Shown here piece by piece: positions 11,246 to 22,237 of a stretch of DNA of 64,000 nt (position 1 is the first letter of the stretch; the number at the start of each line of letters is the position of its first letter). The position numbers were made by a program, and so were the translations under genes. The DNA is from Lepidostoma basale. Lineage: Eukaryota; Arthropoda; Insecta; Trichoptera; Lepidostomatidae. Where the stretch lies: assembly GCA_022606425.2 (NCBI GenBank), contig JAHDVF020000992.1, positions 1,116,001 through 1,180,000 of the forward strand, written 5' to 3'. The notes beneath the pieces are model-generated. The model ran no database searches. It was given only the letters and a program-made list of their open reading frames with translations, and was not told the DNA's origin.

Positions 11246-11989
11246 ATTTAATAAGTAAAATTTATATTCGAGGACTATAATTTTCCTTACTAATATTGTT
11301 CCAAAACATTTTCCCCTCACGTATAATGCACGAGTGGGTGCCGATGTTCTGGGAACACCCTTCGCCGCTCGAGTTCCCGGGTTACCTGAGGAGAATCCCT
11401 CGAGCTTCGGATTGCGGTTAATTATTATCACGGTAAGGCGGGCGGGGGCAAGTTCACCAACGAGTGAGCCGTCTCGATAGAATGAGATGAACGCAAACCT
11501 GAAAATACTCGTACATAACGTTCTGTAATCAAGTCTCCATGCGCGGGCAGCGCGTAACTAACTAGTGGTGGCTATTTTTAAAAAGCCCAGTACAGAAATG
11601 AAAAAGGCAGCAAGCTGTCGATACCAGTCGAACCTAAAATTTAATTAAATTGGAATAAAACTAAATACATATCATAAAGGATTTTTTTTATTAATTTATT
11701 TTTATTATATTCATAAGTACAGCCGTGTTAGAGATCGATTGGAGCTAAACCGGTTAGTAGTGCTAAAAAACAAATATAAATAACAATACTAGTATGAATA
11801 TATTTGGTTTAATATCTCGTATTTTATTTCATGATATCCTAACAAGATACGAGTATGTGCAATTCATTAACATAGAAATACTACTAGTAAATGTAGTTTT
11901 ACATCATTGTTCGAGCAAAATATTATAGACTAGATATTAGATACCTATAGAATAACACTTCTTACAGCACACATTTGTGTCGGTTTCAG
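11246..11989. other. Spacer with GC-rich block
   Basis: GC-richer at about 11310-11480, AT-rich otherwise. Nothing coding is recognised. Confidence 0.45.
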
Positions 11990-12028
11990 GGTGTAACGAA
12001 CACGCGTGTGTGAGGATGCAGCAGTGTG
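11990..12028 (+). CDS. Weak candidate microexon, Cys-containing, phase 1-1
   Basis: The acceptor CACATTTGTGTCGGTTTCAG is followed by a segment open only in phase 1, encoding (G)CNEHACVRMQQC, with a possible donor G|GTGCGG. Without a donor the frame continues as GAGARCGNNCVTCRTSYN and stops at 12127. The 39 nt length and phase would fit between the candidates at 6001 and 31865. The donor is non-consensus, so this is speculative. The block to about 12160 is GC-rich. Confidence 0.15.
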
Positions 12029-12529
12029 GTGCGGGTGCACGTTGCGGCAATAATTGCGTCACGTGCCGCACAAGTTACAATCGCTCGGCTTTATGGCAGG
12101 AGTCCCGAGGTGTTCCGCTTACATAGAGCCGGCACGACGCCGCTCCAGCTGAATTATGTTCCCTGATAATACTGGTCCATTCCCATATGCGACGTATCAC
12201 AATGGATATTATTTCTTATATACAATAGATGACAAATTATTTGTACTTGCTATTAAGTAACAAGAAATTGATTGATTGATTGAGGGGTGATCATCACTAA
12301 GGTGCTAAGTATAAAAAATACAAAATTGAGTATTTCATCCCAATTCAAGACCCAAAACTGTAAAATACTGGCTGGAAAATAATCTTTTAACTTTAAATAC
12401 AAACAAAACGACTTACTAACTAACTATTGACAATAGACGACAACTATAGGAAAAGATAATCTCATTATACATAAATACAATAATAATAACTGCAAATGCC
12501 TGCCACTGACTAAAATTATAATACTTTCA
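12029..12529. other. Spacer, GC-rich then AT-rich
   Basis: 12029-12160 is GC/CpG-rich. The rest is AT-rich and probably includes the degraded upstream part of the LINE at 12530. Confidence 0.4.
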
Positions 12530-13100
12530 GCAAATACTTAGGAATCCATTTAGATGATCATCTTAGATGGACAGCCCAAAGTGAAGCTCTCTCCAAGATA
12601 ATCAGAAGCCTTATTTAAATTTTTTTTAAATATAAGACCGACAGCTACACTTAAAACTGTGTATTATGCGTTCGTCCAATCCATCCTAAACAACGGTTTA
12701 ATATGATGGGGAGGAACTACAATAACTACACTTAACCCAGTTATTGTAGCCCAGAACACAATAATTAGAGTCATTAACAAAAAAACATTTCGTTACCTCC
12801 TCTGACCAACTAAACGATGAATTTCAAGTGCCGGACATACATAATTCAACTATATATGACATTTAGTCGTGCACTATCACAAGGACACTGACAGACACAT
12901 AAAATGACAACAATCGTACAACACACGCAACGAACATAACCATTCTGTACCAAAAACTAAAATTTCTTATGCACAAAGACATTTCTACTATCTCGGACCC
13001 AAACTATATAATATAATAAACAAAACTACAGATATAAACGACCTACAAAAAATGACAATGCACAATTACAAAAAAAAACATGTTACTTCAGAGACATTAA
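12530..13100 (+). mobile_element. Decayed LINE reverse transcriptase fragment (jockey/CR1-like)
   Basis: Frames combine to KYLGIHLDDHLRWTAQSEAL, TLKTVYYAFVQSILNNGL and TTLNPVIVAQNTIIRVINKK. This is the LGI.lD..L.W motif and the thumb region of a jockey/CR1-type LINE reverse transcriptase. Several frameshifts and stops are present. The 3' end is not clear; sequence to about 13300 is AT-rich and may be its untranslated tail. Confidence 0.7.
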
Positions 13101-14473
13101 AGATCGGACGGCTTGAATGTACGAGTAGTATACGAGTACTTTTTAAAAATAAGTTATTAGTTTTAAATATTGCTAAAATAGTGTTATAATATATTCTATA
13201 AGACATTTAATTTTAAATTATACACTTTAAATATGTTTTGTTCCCCTTGTTTATTAATTGTTCCCCCAATTTGTAATTTATATATTGAGATTATATTATA
13301 GATTGCGAAAAAAGTCTTTTTAGAACGGGTTACCCCAGTTGGGAGGAATTAAAACCATGTACTTGGTAATTGATCAATACATTGGTGTTAAACACAAAAG
13401 CCAATATCTGTGCAAAGTTGCAAACTAATTGATTAATATAGTGTAGTTCAAACTTCACTCAAAAGATGCCACCCGTGCCTGATGACACATTTTACAATAA
13501 ACAGTTTTTTCTCTCTTTTTTCTTTGTTTTATGTTTAAAACACTTGGGTCCTTTGTAATAACTAGTCTTAAATTATTATTGTTTATTTTTATGTTTATTG
13601 TTACGAATATGTTTACAAGTACCTACAGAGATTAGTAATATATTATAAATTTGCAGCTCTTTGAATGATCGAGTTTCGATAAAATTTTATGGGTTTGTTT
13701 CATGAATACGGCGTGTTTTTCAATTAAACCACATTTAAATTACAAACATAACACACTGTATATCAAAGTGTAATTAGATTCCATTGTATTGATACCGATT
13801 CTCATTAATCGCAGTTTCCGTTGTATTGTTAATTAGTATTACTTTCCGATTATAATTATCGTATTGTAATAAAGCGCTATTGTCATGTCTATATCTATTA
13901 TCTACCGCAATAGTCATCGGAGACACTTGCTCCCAACCGATAGACCGGCTTCAGATACTAAAATAGTCTGGGTAAACTAAGAGGAGTTAGAATTGGGAGC
14001 AGTTAGCGAGGAACTTTGCGAGATAGGATCGGGACGCCGGATACCTCGGGGGGGTTGGTCATAACCCATGAGTGGCGCACATTCTCTCCGCCTGTTTCTC
14101 ATAACTTTTATCATGTTTCAACATTTTGAACCATCTTACATTGTATAAATAATTTGCTTTAATCAACGATTTTTTTATCATATCAAAATTATGTTTTATA
14201 ATTGAACTGAATATCGTTATCTACTAATTGCATGGAATGTTTAAAAATGGCGATATATTTTTATTAGTCTACATTATAATACAAGTTTCAAGTGTCAAAA
14301 ATGTCTTATCTATTAAATATAACGCATATTATTATTATAAATATTCTTCTGCCATGAGCACGAATTGTATAATATGATCCATTGCCACTGAATCTTTTTT
14401 TTCATCTTACATTCAATTGAAACATATAATGTTCACATTTTCATAAAATCATGTTGGTAATTGTACTCAAAAG
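13101..14473. other. AT-rich DNA with a GC-rich block
   Basis: A GC-richer block lies at about 13930-14095. Two TACGAGTA 8-mers lie 11 bp apart at 13120 and 13131. No gene is seen. Confidence 0.45.
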
Positions 14474-14485
14474 ACGTAAATATTT

Positions 14486-14729
14486 AAATAGTCCATTGTT
14501 TTGGCCGAAACACTATGATACTTTGACATTTTATAACTGTTAATGCAAAAACTTTGTTTTATATCACAATTGTATTTATTTTACGACAGCTGTTTCATCA
14601 ACCAATGTTGACATCATCATATGTTACAAAAATAACACCCGATGATGTCAACATTGGTTGATGAAACAGCTGTCGTAAAATAAATACATTTGTGATATAA
14701 AACAAAGTTTTTGCATTAACAGTTATAAA
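14486..14729 (+). mobile_element. Fold-back retroelement with hammerhead-like cores, 12 bp target duplication
   Basis: The 244 bp element is flanked by ACGTAAATATTT at 14474-14485 and 14730-14741. It starts with GTCCATTGTTTTGGCCGAAACAC, followed by two ~95 bp inverted arms (14531-14628 and 14637-14729). Each arm contains CGATGATGTCAACATTGGTTGATGAAACAGCTGTC, minus strand at 14585-14619 and plus strand at 14638-14676. A second copy with the same boundaries is at 25386-25654. The architecture and duplications indicate a mobile non-coding element, probably Penelope-like in origin. Confidence 0.75.
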
Positions 14730-14741
14730 ACGTAAATATTT

Positions 14742-15440
14742 CATTTGCAAACGTACATAGTCCTTTGTGGGTAAATGATTTCGTCATAAATAACGCGGTC
14801 TAAACGCGGTTCGGAGGAAGGATAAATTGTCCGCAAATGCCAGGCGGGGTAAAGGGTTTTCTTTGTGTATTCGGAGGATTTATCAATTTTTCTGCCTTGT
14901 CCCCCATTTTCTCTTTACTATGCAAATTTGGCGTCGTCTATCTGTCTGGCCTCGGTTCGGCCCTTCTAGTTCTGAATGTGTTCTGCGGCGCGCACAATTA
15001 TTCCAGAACCTCGTAAACTCGAGAGATCGCTTTATACGAGTTATCTCTTAACCGCATCTTTTAGCTTTAATTGGATCCTCTTCAATTGTTTCAATACTTA
15101 CTGTGTTCAAATTCGCAGATTTGTTCATAACAACGCTTCTCTAAAGATATTGGAAAGGATTAGTGCTTATTGTGTAGCTCACAAATTTATATCAGTGGAT
15201 GAACAAAGTTTTGAAGAATTGTAGTTGATTTAATTAAATGTGTTCTCTCCGTTTTTAACAATGACAATGTTCTGGTTCTGTCTTCAGCAGACAGCTTCGA
15301 GTCACGCCGCCGTAATCTGTACACAATTAAATCCATTTTATAACATCCGAGCTGTCTCCTGCGAACGGAATTTTCAATACGCATTCCTACTTGTATTTCA
15401 TTTTGTATTGAATTTGTTGTGTATGTAACTTTCCAGACTT
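14742..15440. other. Mixed spacer, no gene seen
   Basis: GC-rich at about 14800-15000, AT-rich after. Small overlapping open frames are present in several registers with no recognisable domain. Confidence 0.4.
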
Positions 15441-15459
15441 ATTTTCAAAGGCACCTCGA

Positions 15460-15620
15460 ACCTTTGCCTAGGCATTGTTTGTTTGCTCAGAGGGCCCGTC
15501 CGTCGGCCCAAATGTTGTCAGATGTTATTCTTTCACACGCCTCGTTTAAGCGTATAAAAGCAGAGGGATGGCGCCTCCTCGGCCCGCTGCTGGCACCGCT
15601 CCGCCTGTTTATGTATGTGC
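15460..15620 (+). promoter_or_regulatory. GC-rich block with TATAAAA box, possible promoter
   Basis: A CpG-rich stretch contains GCGTATAAAAGCAG, with TATAAAAG at 15552-15559, a strong TATA match. About 30 bp downstream is GC-rich sequence without a clear insect TCAGT initiator. The downstream ATGs at 15610 and after give only a short open frame to 15727. Promoter activity is an inference from base composition and the box alone. Confidence 0.25.
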
Positions 15621-15727
15621 ACGTATCCCAGATTTTCTTTCAACCCAACTCGAATATAGGAAAAACTTCACAATCCGGATGTTTTACACTTTACATTTTG
15701 CACAGCGCAAATTGCTATTTTAAGTAG

Positions 15728-16534
15728 CGGGAGGCATGGCTAGTTGTTACATCTTAAATAACTCCCCCACCACAAGGCTCCGTGACGTTCGTGTCGCACA
15801 CGATATACTCGTATTATAAGGATCGTGTCCTAATGCTCCAAGGATTCAACCATTTTTCGTAAAAAAAATTAAGGTTTAAAATATTTATTGAGTCATTTTT
15901 TTGTATCCTATAATATTTCAATGTGGTTGCATATTATATTTAATAATTACATTGTACCCTAGCTTTTGATTTTTTTAATGACGAAAACCCCTATTATTTA
16001 AACAACGGAAACATTACAGACTCTGACAATGGCCGCGGAGAAGGCAATTAAACATGATAACATTGGAGAAGGATAATCTTTGAAGTCAACATAACAATGT
16101 TCATTATAAATTTCTCTTACTTCTATGGAGTATTTTGCCTTCTTATCATTGCTTTGGTGCATGTTGTCTGGCGTGTCTTGTCTTGATATTGCATTTTTGT
16201 AATCTGTGTTGTGTAGATAAAAATGGAAATATTCTAATAATAAATTGTAATATAAAATATTCGTTTTAAATTTGTTGATTTGCTTTTTATGTACTCGTAT
16301 AATTTGTTAAAATGTTGGTTGCTATTTTTATTTGATTAAGTTTTCAATCATCCCCTGCATTTTTTTTATAAAAAAACGATGGAAATGGTAATTTTTGGAT
16401 TTCCTCTAAGGCTCCAACCAAACTGTCATTTGATTTAAACATTTTGATTAGGCACTAAAATATTTGTTTTTTTTTTTGCTTCCCATTGCAAATAATCACA
16501 ATTTCCAATTTCAATCATTTTGCCGCTTTCCGTG
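15728..16534. other. AT-rich DNA, nothing recognised
   Basis: No open frames, repeats or splice-bounded segments of note. Two TACTCGTA 8-mers occur here (15806, 16292). Confidence 0.5.
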
Positions 16535-16720
16535 ACGACCCGACGCGAGCGCGTACCACTCAACCCGCCTTGGTTGAGCTGCAGCCGCGGGCGAGGGCTG
16601 CCCCGGCCCCACCAGCCGGACCGCTCTCGGCCGACGGTCCCGCGGCGGGCGGGAGGAAATGGGGCGACTCCGCGGCTGAATGGCGCGCTTATATAGTCCC
16701 TCGCACTACTCTGTTGACAT
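16535..16720 (+). promoter_or_regulatory. CpG-rich block with TATA-like box
   Basis: This is one of the most GC-rich intervals in the window (runs such as GCAGCCGCGGGCGAGGGC). It ends in GGCGCGCTTATATAGTCCC, with TATATAG at 16690-16696, then returns abruptly to AT-rich DNA. The layout resembles a compact promoter reading to the right. An 83-codon frame (16486-16737) spans it but is rich in Ala/Pro/Arg, as expected of GC-rich non-coding DNA. Confidence 0.3.
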
Positions 16721-17929
16721 TATATTTTCGGAAATAAATAGCCGAGGGCTGCAACGTTTTTCTCCTTTACTTTATAATATAATAACATAATCGGGACGCG
16801 ATGAAATATATACCTACGCAGCTGATATTTGCTAATACTTTTTTGAAATGGATTGTGTTTAGTTACCTAGATTTTAATTTTTTGATGATTTCTTTCCTTT
16901 TTGTATTATGCACACACATATATTAGACAATTGCGTACAATTATGAAACGAAGAAAATCAAATTATTTTACTAATAATCGTCTTCTTCTTCGTCGTGTCA
17001 ATGGTAGGTTAATTGTGTAGGGACGGTCCTTAAAATGACAAAATCTCTCCTTTTCTCTCGCCATTGTGTTGGAAGGTTTGGCCGACTTTATGTCGTTTCC
17101 AAGGACGCCGAGTGTTATAGTAACACCACACGTGGAGGCATACTAACAATAACTTATAAATAATGAACCAAAACTATAGTATCACGTTTCAAGAAGTTTT
17201 CGTTATTTTCCAAAGTTTCCATTTTTTTAGGATGGGGTTAATTTCGTTGATTGATCTATAACATTATTTTCAAACTGCATTAAATAAGCTTCAAGAAAGT
17301 ACGATGCAAAGAATGCTCTTTCATTAATGAAATTTTGGAGGAAAAAAACAGCGAAATCATATTTTCAAAGTTTGAAGTATTTGTATGTTAGTATTACGTG
17401 TATTACTGCAAAACACATTAGAAGATCGTCGAGTGTATACCACCACGGTTAGCTCGTGTTTGAGATCTCCCTGAATGGGCTGCCTCTCAAAGGGGGTCTC
17501 CGCGCGGAAAGGCTGTTAGTTTATACAGTGCTCCCTTCGCATGGTATTCTGGCCCTCTTTCAGTTCCACACAAATCTCGCATTCGAAACGTTCGTGAATA
17601 ATATATGAAATTCCTGCACCGACTGCAACACGTTTTCTTTGAAACTGCTTTTTTGTTACATATCTGATGCATTCAATGTTTCATTATGGGGTGAAATGTC
17701 ATATTTACATTTGTATGGGAATATGTGAAGGCATTTAATATTCCTGTTTACTATCTCGGTACATTATGTTTACCTAATTAGGGCAAGCAAAGGAAATCGA
17801 AAACGGACTTTCCTCTATTTGTCAACGCATATAACATTTGATTTTCTTGAAAACAACTGCGCATAAAGTAGTCATCCTTTAGAATGGACGATGAACATGA
17901 TGAACTTTGGGTCGTACCAAAAATACATA
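16721..17929. other. AT-rich DNA containing one repeat copy
   Basis: Contains the repeat 16978-17130 (listed separately). Otherwise no feature is recognised; a 61-codon minus-strand frame at 17487-17672 has no domain. Confidence 0.4.
16978..17130 (-). repeat. Dispersed repeat copy 1 (GAAGAAGAAGACG tail)
   Basis: Shares with 17930-18075 the blocks (C/A)GTCTTCT..TTCTTC, TCAATGGTA and TCTCTYGCYATTG. It also shares TTTGGYCGACTTT followed by GARGMCGCCGRRTGYTATA. On the minus strand it would end in a GAA-type tail, like the LINE ends elsewhere. The family is not identified. Confidence 0.45.
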
Positions 17930-18075
17930 ATAGTCTTCTATTTCTTATTCGTATCAATGGTAAGAAAACTTAATAAATCGCATAGATGGCGCTAAGAAGT
18001 GCATATTTCTCTCTTGCTATTGCAGTTTGGTCGACTTTGAATCATTTCTTGAGGCGCCGGATGCTATACTTATAT
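17930..18075 (-). repeat. Dispersed repeat copy 2
   Basis: A diverged copy of 16978-17130 in the same orientation, about 0.95 kb away. The two could be independent insertions or an old local duplication. Confidence 0.45.
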
Positions 18076-19149
18076 AAACACTTTTTTCTTCTTAAATCTG
18101 TTTAATATTGAGCTATAAGAGTGGATAATCACTCTTATAATTATTTCTAGATTTACTTGTATTTCATATTTATATGTTACATTTTAGTATTTCGATAAAG
18201 GGGTAAAAGGAAATATAAAAATCTCTTATATTAATCAAGTCTATACATCTTAACATGCGTTGTGTAAAATAATTATTTTTTATGCCCTTAATCATAGCCC
18301 TTACCAGCAGTTGTACTTTTTGCTTTATTTTTTATGTCATCTCTCTTCTAGATAAAATCTTAATGAATTTATCTCCGATTCTGAATAATAAATGTAATAT
18401 GCGTCTAAAAGGTAGCCCTAAAAGTGAAGCCTTATTAGGATTATGCAACGATATTCCTCATATTCATGCCTACTATTATTGTTTTGTGGTAATTAATAAC
18501 TGTTATAATCCTCCACTTGTTTCGTAATATGAACCTTCAATTATAATATTATATATTACAGTACTATTTTACAGCTCTTCTATTCCGATGGAAGTAATAC
18601 CGTAATGTGATACGCACTCCCGCCCGCTGAAGCTCTGCGCAATACGCATTTCTCCCCTATTTCATAAATGTTTCATGTAACATTATCATTAGCTCCACGC
18701 CCTGAAGAGTCTCAAAGAGTATAAATATCTCGTAAGCTGTAACTGACTGTTACGTTATGGGCCGCGCTACCTGCGGGCTACGTTCTCAAGCCCGACACTC
18801 TATTTCGGGAAGTTTGCGGCCTCTTTCGGGCCTTCATACACGTATCCATCGCTATGGACTTGTAAGACATCATAATTAGCCTTATTGATAATACCATAGA
18901 AGGGAAATGAAAGTACCCAAATATTCTTATAAATAACTTTTACCGCTACTTGGGTTATTAATACATCACTTTTTTAAGAATTCTGTTTTTGAACAAAGGT
19001 TTATTTCGGTGTCTGAATTGTCGCTATCGCGATTATTTTTATACTCGTCCAAAATACTTGCACATTATTAATTTCTATTTTGTATTGAGGAATGCTTCGA
19101 TAGTTATGCGAAGTTATTCACCGAATATACGTAGATGATTATAATATTA
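18076..19149. other. AT-rich DNA with a GC-rich block
   Basis: 18595-18860 is GC-richer and holds GAGTATAAATATCTCG (TATA-like at 18719). An 81-codon frame at 18282-18527 is AT-rich with no domain. Confidence 0.4.
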
Positions 19150-19208
19150 ATTTTACATATATTTGATGAGCTTCAATATTATTAAAGCTCATCAAATATG
19201 TGTAAGAT
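19150..19208. repeat. Near-perfect hairpin
   Basis: TTACATATATTTGATGAGCTT and AAGCTCATCAAATATGTGTAA are inverted copies separated by CAATATTATT. The arms are about 21-24 bp with one or two mismatches. It may be a small MITE or an RNA hairpin. Confidence 0.6.
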
Positions 19209-19729
19209 TAAAACTCTTTTATATTGAAGTGAAGTACACATTTACGAGCTTATTTTTAGTTGTCTCTCAGCGTTGTGCCTACCGTGAAAGCCTACAAAGC
19301 TGTCCCGGCCAGGGTCCGAACCAGTTCAGTGCAAACTGATTTATATCCGTCGTAAAGCGCAGCGAAGATGACGAGTGTTGTAAGTGTCGGGATTTCCTCA
19401 GAATAACGCTAACTTCACACACCACTGAAACGGTACTTTTCTTATTCGGTAATCAAAATAAATCTTTTTAGAATTATTTTATCACCGTAATTTCAGTATC
19501 GCATAAATTCATACGCTTGTACATGATTACACGATGCTTTCACGCCTCGTGTGCCTTTATGACCCGAATCTAGTTTTATCAGTTTCATATATTCTAATGC
19601 GCTTCTTTCCGATTAAAATACATCATGCGCCTCCAAAGAAATTTTGCAATTCGATCGTGTATATAAATACAATTGAATAGTGCTTATAAATTTCAGTATT
19701 TTAATATTTAAATGGTTTTAACTAGTTAA

Positions 19730-20626
19730 GGGGGTATTCTAGTCTAGACGCCCGAATTTTGGGTGTTTTTTTCAGGGCGCTATAAATGAAACAATAAAAA
19801 TTCTGATCCATTTTTTACACATTATTTATTGATATTTCATAAATATAAAAAAGTACAATTATAAATAAAATCAATACTCCAAAAAGGTCCAGGCCGGCAA
19901 TTTGGGGACTCACAAAAAATAGTACGTCCTGGTTGATATGATTCCAGTCCTTCCAGTGATGTGAGAAAAAAAAACTTTAAAATTCATAAAAAAGAATAAT
20001 GTTGTTATCGTAAGACGTTGGTAAATTTTGAAAAAAAAAAATTCGCTAAATGGCGGCGATTTGAAAAAAAAATCACTTTTGCCCTGTTTTTTTCAACTTT
20101 CGATTTTTTTAAAATAGTAAATAAAAAAAAATAAAAAAACCTACGTCATGTAAAAGTTAAATATTTAAAGTAGCTCTGTACAAAATTTCAAGTAAATCGG
20201 TACATTAGAACTTGAGATATGTCAACCGTATCGAAAAAAGTCTGTTTTGGAAAAACGCGTTTAAAGTTTGGAGTCGAGTTTTGCGCGATCTAAGACGTTT
20301 CATGGTGTTATATTTACACTTTCTCAGCCAGCGATTCCAGCCTCGTACAATTTTTGACCTTCCATGAAGTCGATTTCTAAAGATTTATTGGGTACAAAAT
20401 AGCTTTCTTATTGTGGGCTTTTCCCAGGTAATCGGAGTTTGCCTGCCGTCTATCGTTCATTCGTCCGGCCGTACCGATTCAGTCGGTGCGTCATAAAAAT
20501 AGCTGTAACTTCGAAAATATTCAGAATTATAGAAAATCCTCTTAGGGTCATATTCTTAAAGGTCTGAACTTAAAAAATATGCAAAAAAAATTAGATTTTT
20601 TACATTCCCTTCACCAGAATACCCCT
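19730..20626. mobile_element. Non-autonomous DNA element with GGGGTATTCT ends
   Basis: The ends are GGGGGTATTCTAGTC at the left and the inverted CCAGAATACCCCT at the right. Both are flanked by the 12 bp palindrome TTAACTAGTTAA, at 19718-19729 and 20627-20638. The flank reads either as a long target duplication or as TTAA (piggyBac-type) duplication within a repeated TTAACTAG. The ~0.9 kb interior has no long frame, many A/T runs and a GC-richer right third (about 20420-20500). No transposase is encoded, so it would be mobilised in trans if at all. Confidence 0.65.
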
Positions 20627-20638
20627 TTAACTAGTTAA

Positions 20639-21242
20639 GTGATGTGATGACACGCGGAAAATTTTACGCATTCCAACGGCAGCGAATGATGTTCACGAAA
20701 TTAAAATAATATAAATATTACGATAATAAATTTGTTTGTATCAACAAACGAGCAGAGTCGTGTAAACTGTGAACTCACCCTTGCAGCGTAAAATGAAACA
20801 GGCGGAGGCCCCCGTTAAATCTCGCTTTAACTCTGTTACGAAATGCATCTTGAGCACCGCGTCCCACGTGCCACTGCCGCGCCGCCCGCCTGAAACGCTC
20901 TGCGGGATGAATGATCGCCCTCTCGGTGAACTTTGACATTTTATTTCTCATTTCTAAGGCAACCAACACCTACATACAGCCTTTTAGTTTCCCGTAAAAA
21001 CATATTTGAATGGAAATTTAAACGAGGACTTAAAATAACATTAGTCTCCGTTAATAGCAAGGTCAACTTGACTTGACTAAGCATAAACTTGCCCCTCACG
21101 TTTAGATTTCACGTAGGTATCAAGTGTGTTATTTTCGTCGTATCTCTGAATGGGTGGGAAGTTTCTTTAATTTGAAAATCGCATTCTCTATTTTCAGTAA
21201 TGTTCTTTCTTTATTAGCACTCTCGTTTCGTATTATTATGAT
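20639..21242. other. Spacer with GC-rich block and possible minus-strand donor
   Basis: 20770-20910 is GC-rich. On the minus strand a 64-codon frame from 20969 runs into CTGCAAGG|GTGAGTTCA at 20775, a good donor. A minus-strand first exon is conceivable, but nothing supports a start or a family. Confidence 0.3.
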
Positions 21243-22135
21243 CAACTAACTAACTGACCATCACGCCGTTTCCTCAGAGGGGTAGTCAGAGAGGATGGAT
21301 CGCCACATTGTTCTATCCTGACATAACTCTCGCACCTCTTCTACATTCACACATCGTGACATGCACATTCGTCGATTATTCCTACTTCGAACATGGCCGT
21401 TTTTTATTAATTGATATATTTGGTTATGCCATGTCTTCTTGGCCTTCCTCGACTTTTTTTTCCATTTACACTACTTGTATATATATTTTTAACCATTCTT
21501 CCCTCATCCGTTCGTTCCATATGTCGAAACCATCTAAATGACCCTTTCTTAATTTTATTTATCACGCATTCACCCGTCTTACATTCCTTTCTTACTTCAT
21601 CGTTAGATATTCGATCATACATCTCGTTTTTCCGCATATTCTTCTTAGTGACCTCATTTCTACAGCATTTATTCTACTTTCATCCTTGTTTTGCCAACTC
21701 CAAGCTTCACTTCCATACATAAGGGTCGGCACGAGAAGTCCATTGTGCACTGCCATATTTGCTTCAGTCGGTAAATTCCTATTTGCGGTAATGACTTTGA
21801 GTGCACCATTTGTTTTGTGTTCAGCTCCAACCCTTCTTCAGATATCTTTCTCAATTTTTCCAACTCTTGTAAACAAGCTTCCCAGATAAATAAATTCGGT
21901 AACTTGCTCTAATTTCCTACCGTTCGCACTTACAATCCGTCATACATTCTTCCTTTTCAAATAACATAACTTAAGACTTTGACACGTTCATCACAAGGTC
22001 ATACTTCGTACATTCTTGACACTAGGACTTGTAGATCATCCATGCTGCCAGCGATTAAAACAGCGTCGTCTGCATAAAGCAAACAGCTGATGGACATATC
22101 GTTCATTTTCGCACCAGCGTTTATGCCATTGTATT
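21243..22135 (-). mobile_element. Decayed LINE, YADD to 3' end (YPF-GETA/TTAG-tail family)
   Basis: Minus strand: INAGAKMNDMSISCLLYADD, with the catalytic YADD at 22065-22076, then EQVTEFIYLGSLF and NGLLVPTLMYGSEAWSWQNK. After that come FRWFRHMERTDEGRMVKNIY and GRPRR. It ends in a tail antisense to CTAACTAACTAAC at 21243. This is the longest surviving copy of the family. Frameshifts separate the motifs, so no functional protein is encoded. Confidence 0.8.
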
Positions 22136-22237
22136 CTTTCGTATCATTATTAGGATCATTTTAATATATTTCTATTTAGGAGGTAAATTGTCTAATGAGC
22201 CCGTATGTTGTATGTTTAAATTTGAGGGAAACATGTA

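Noticed and set aside
19271..19379. Splice-bounded 109 nt segment (TTTTTAGTTGTCTCTCAG|..GTGTT|GTAAGTGT)
   Set aside because: All three frames contain stops, so it cannot be an internal coding exon. It might be a non-coding exon but nothing else supports it.
20775..20969. Minus-strand 64-codon frame ending in a good donor
   Set aside because: No acceptor, promoter or recognised domain. A single donor match in a GC-rich block is not enough to call an exon.
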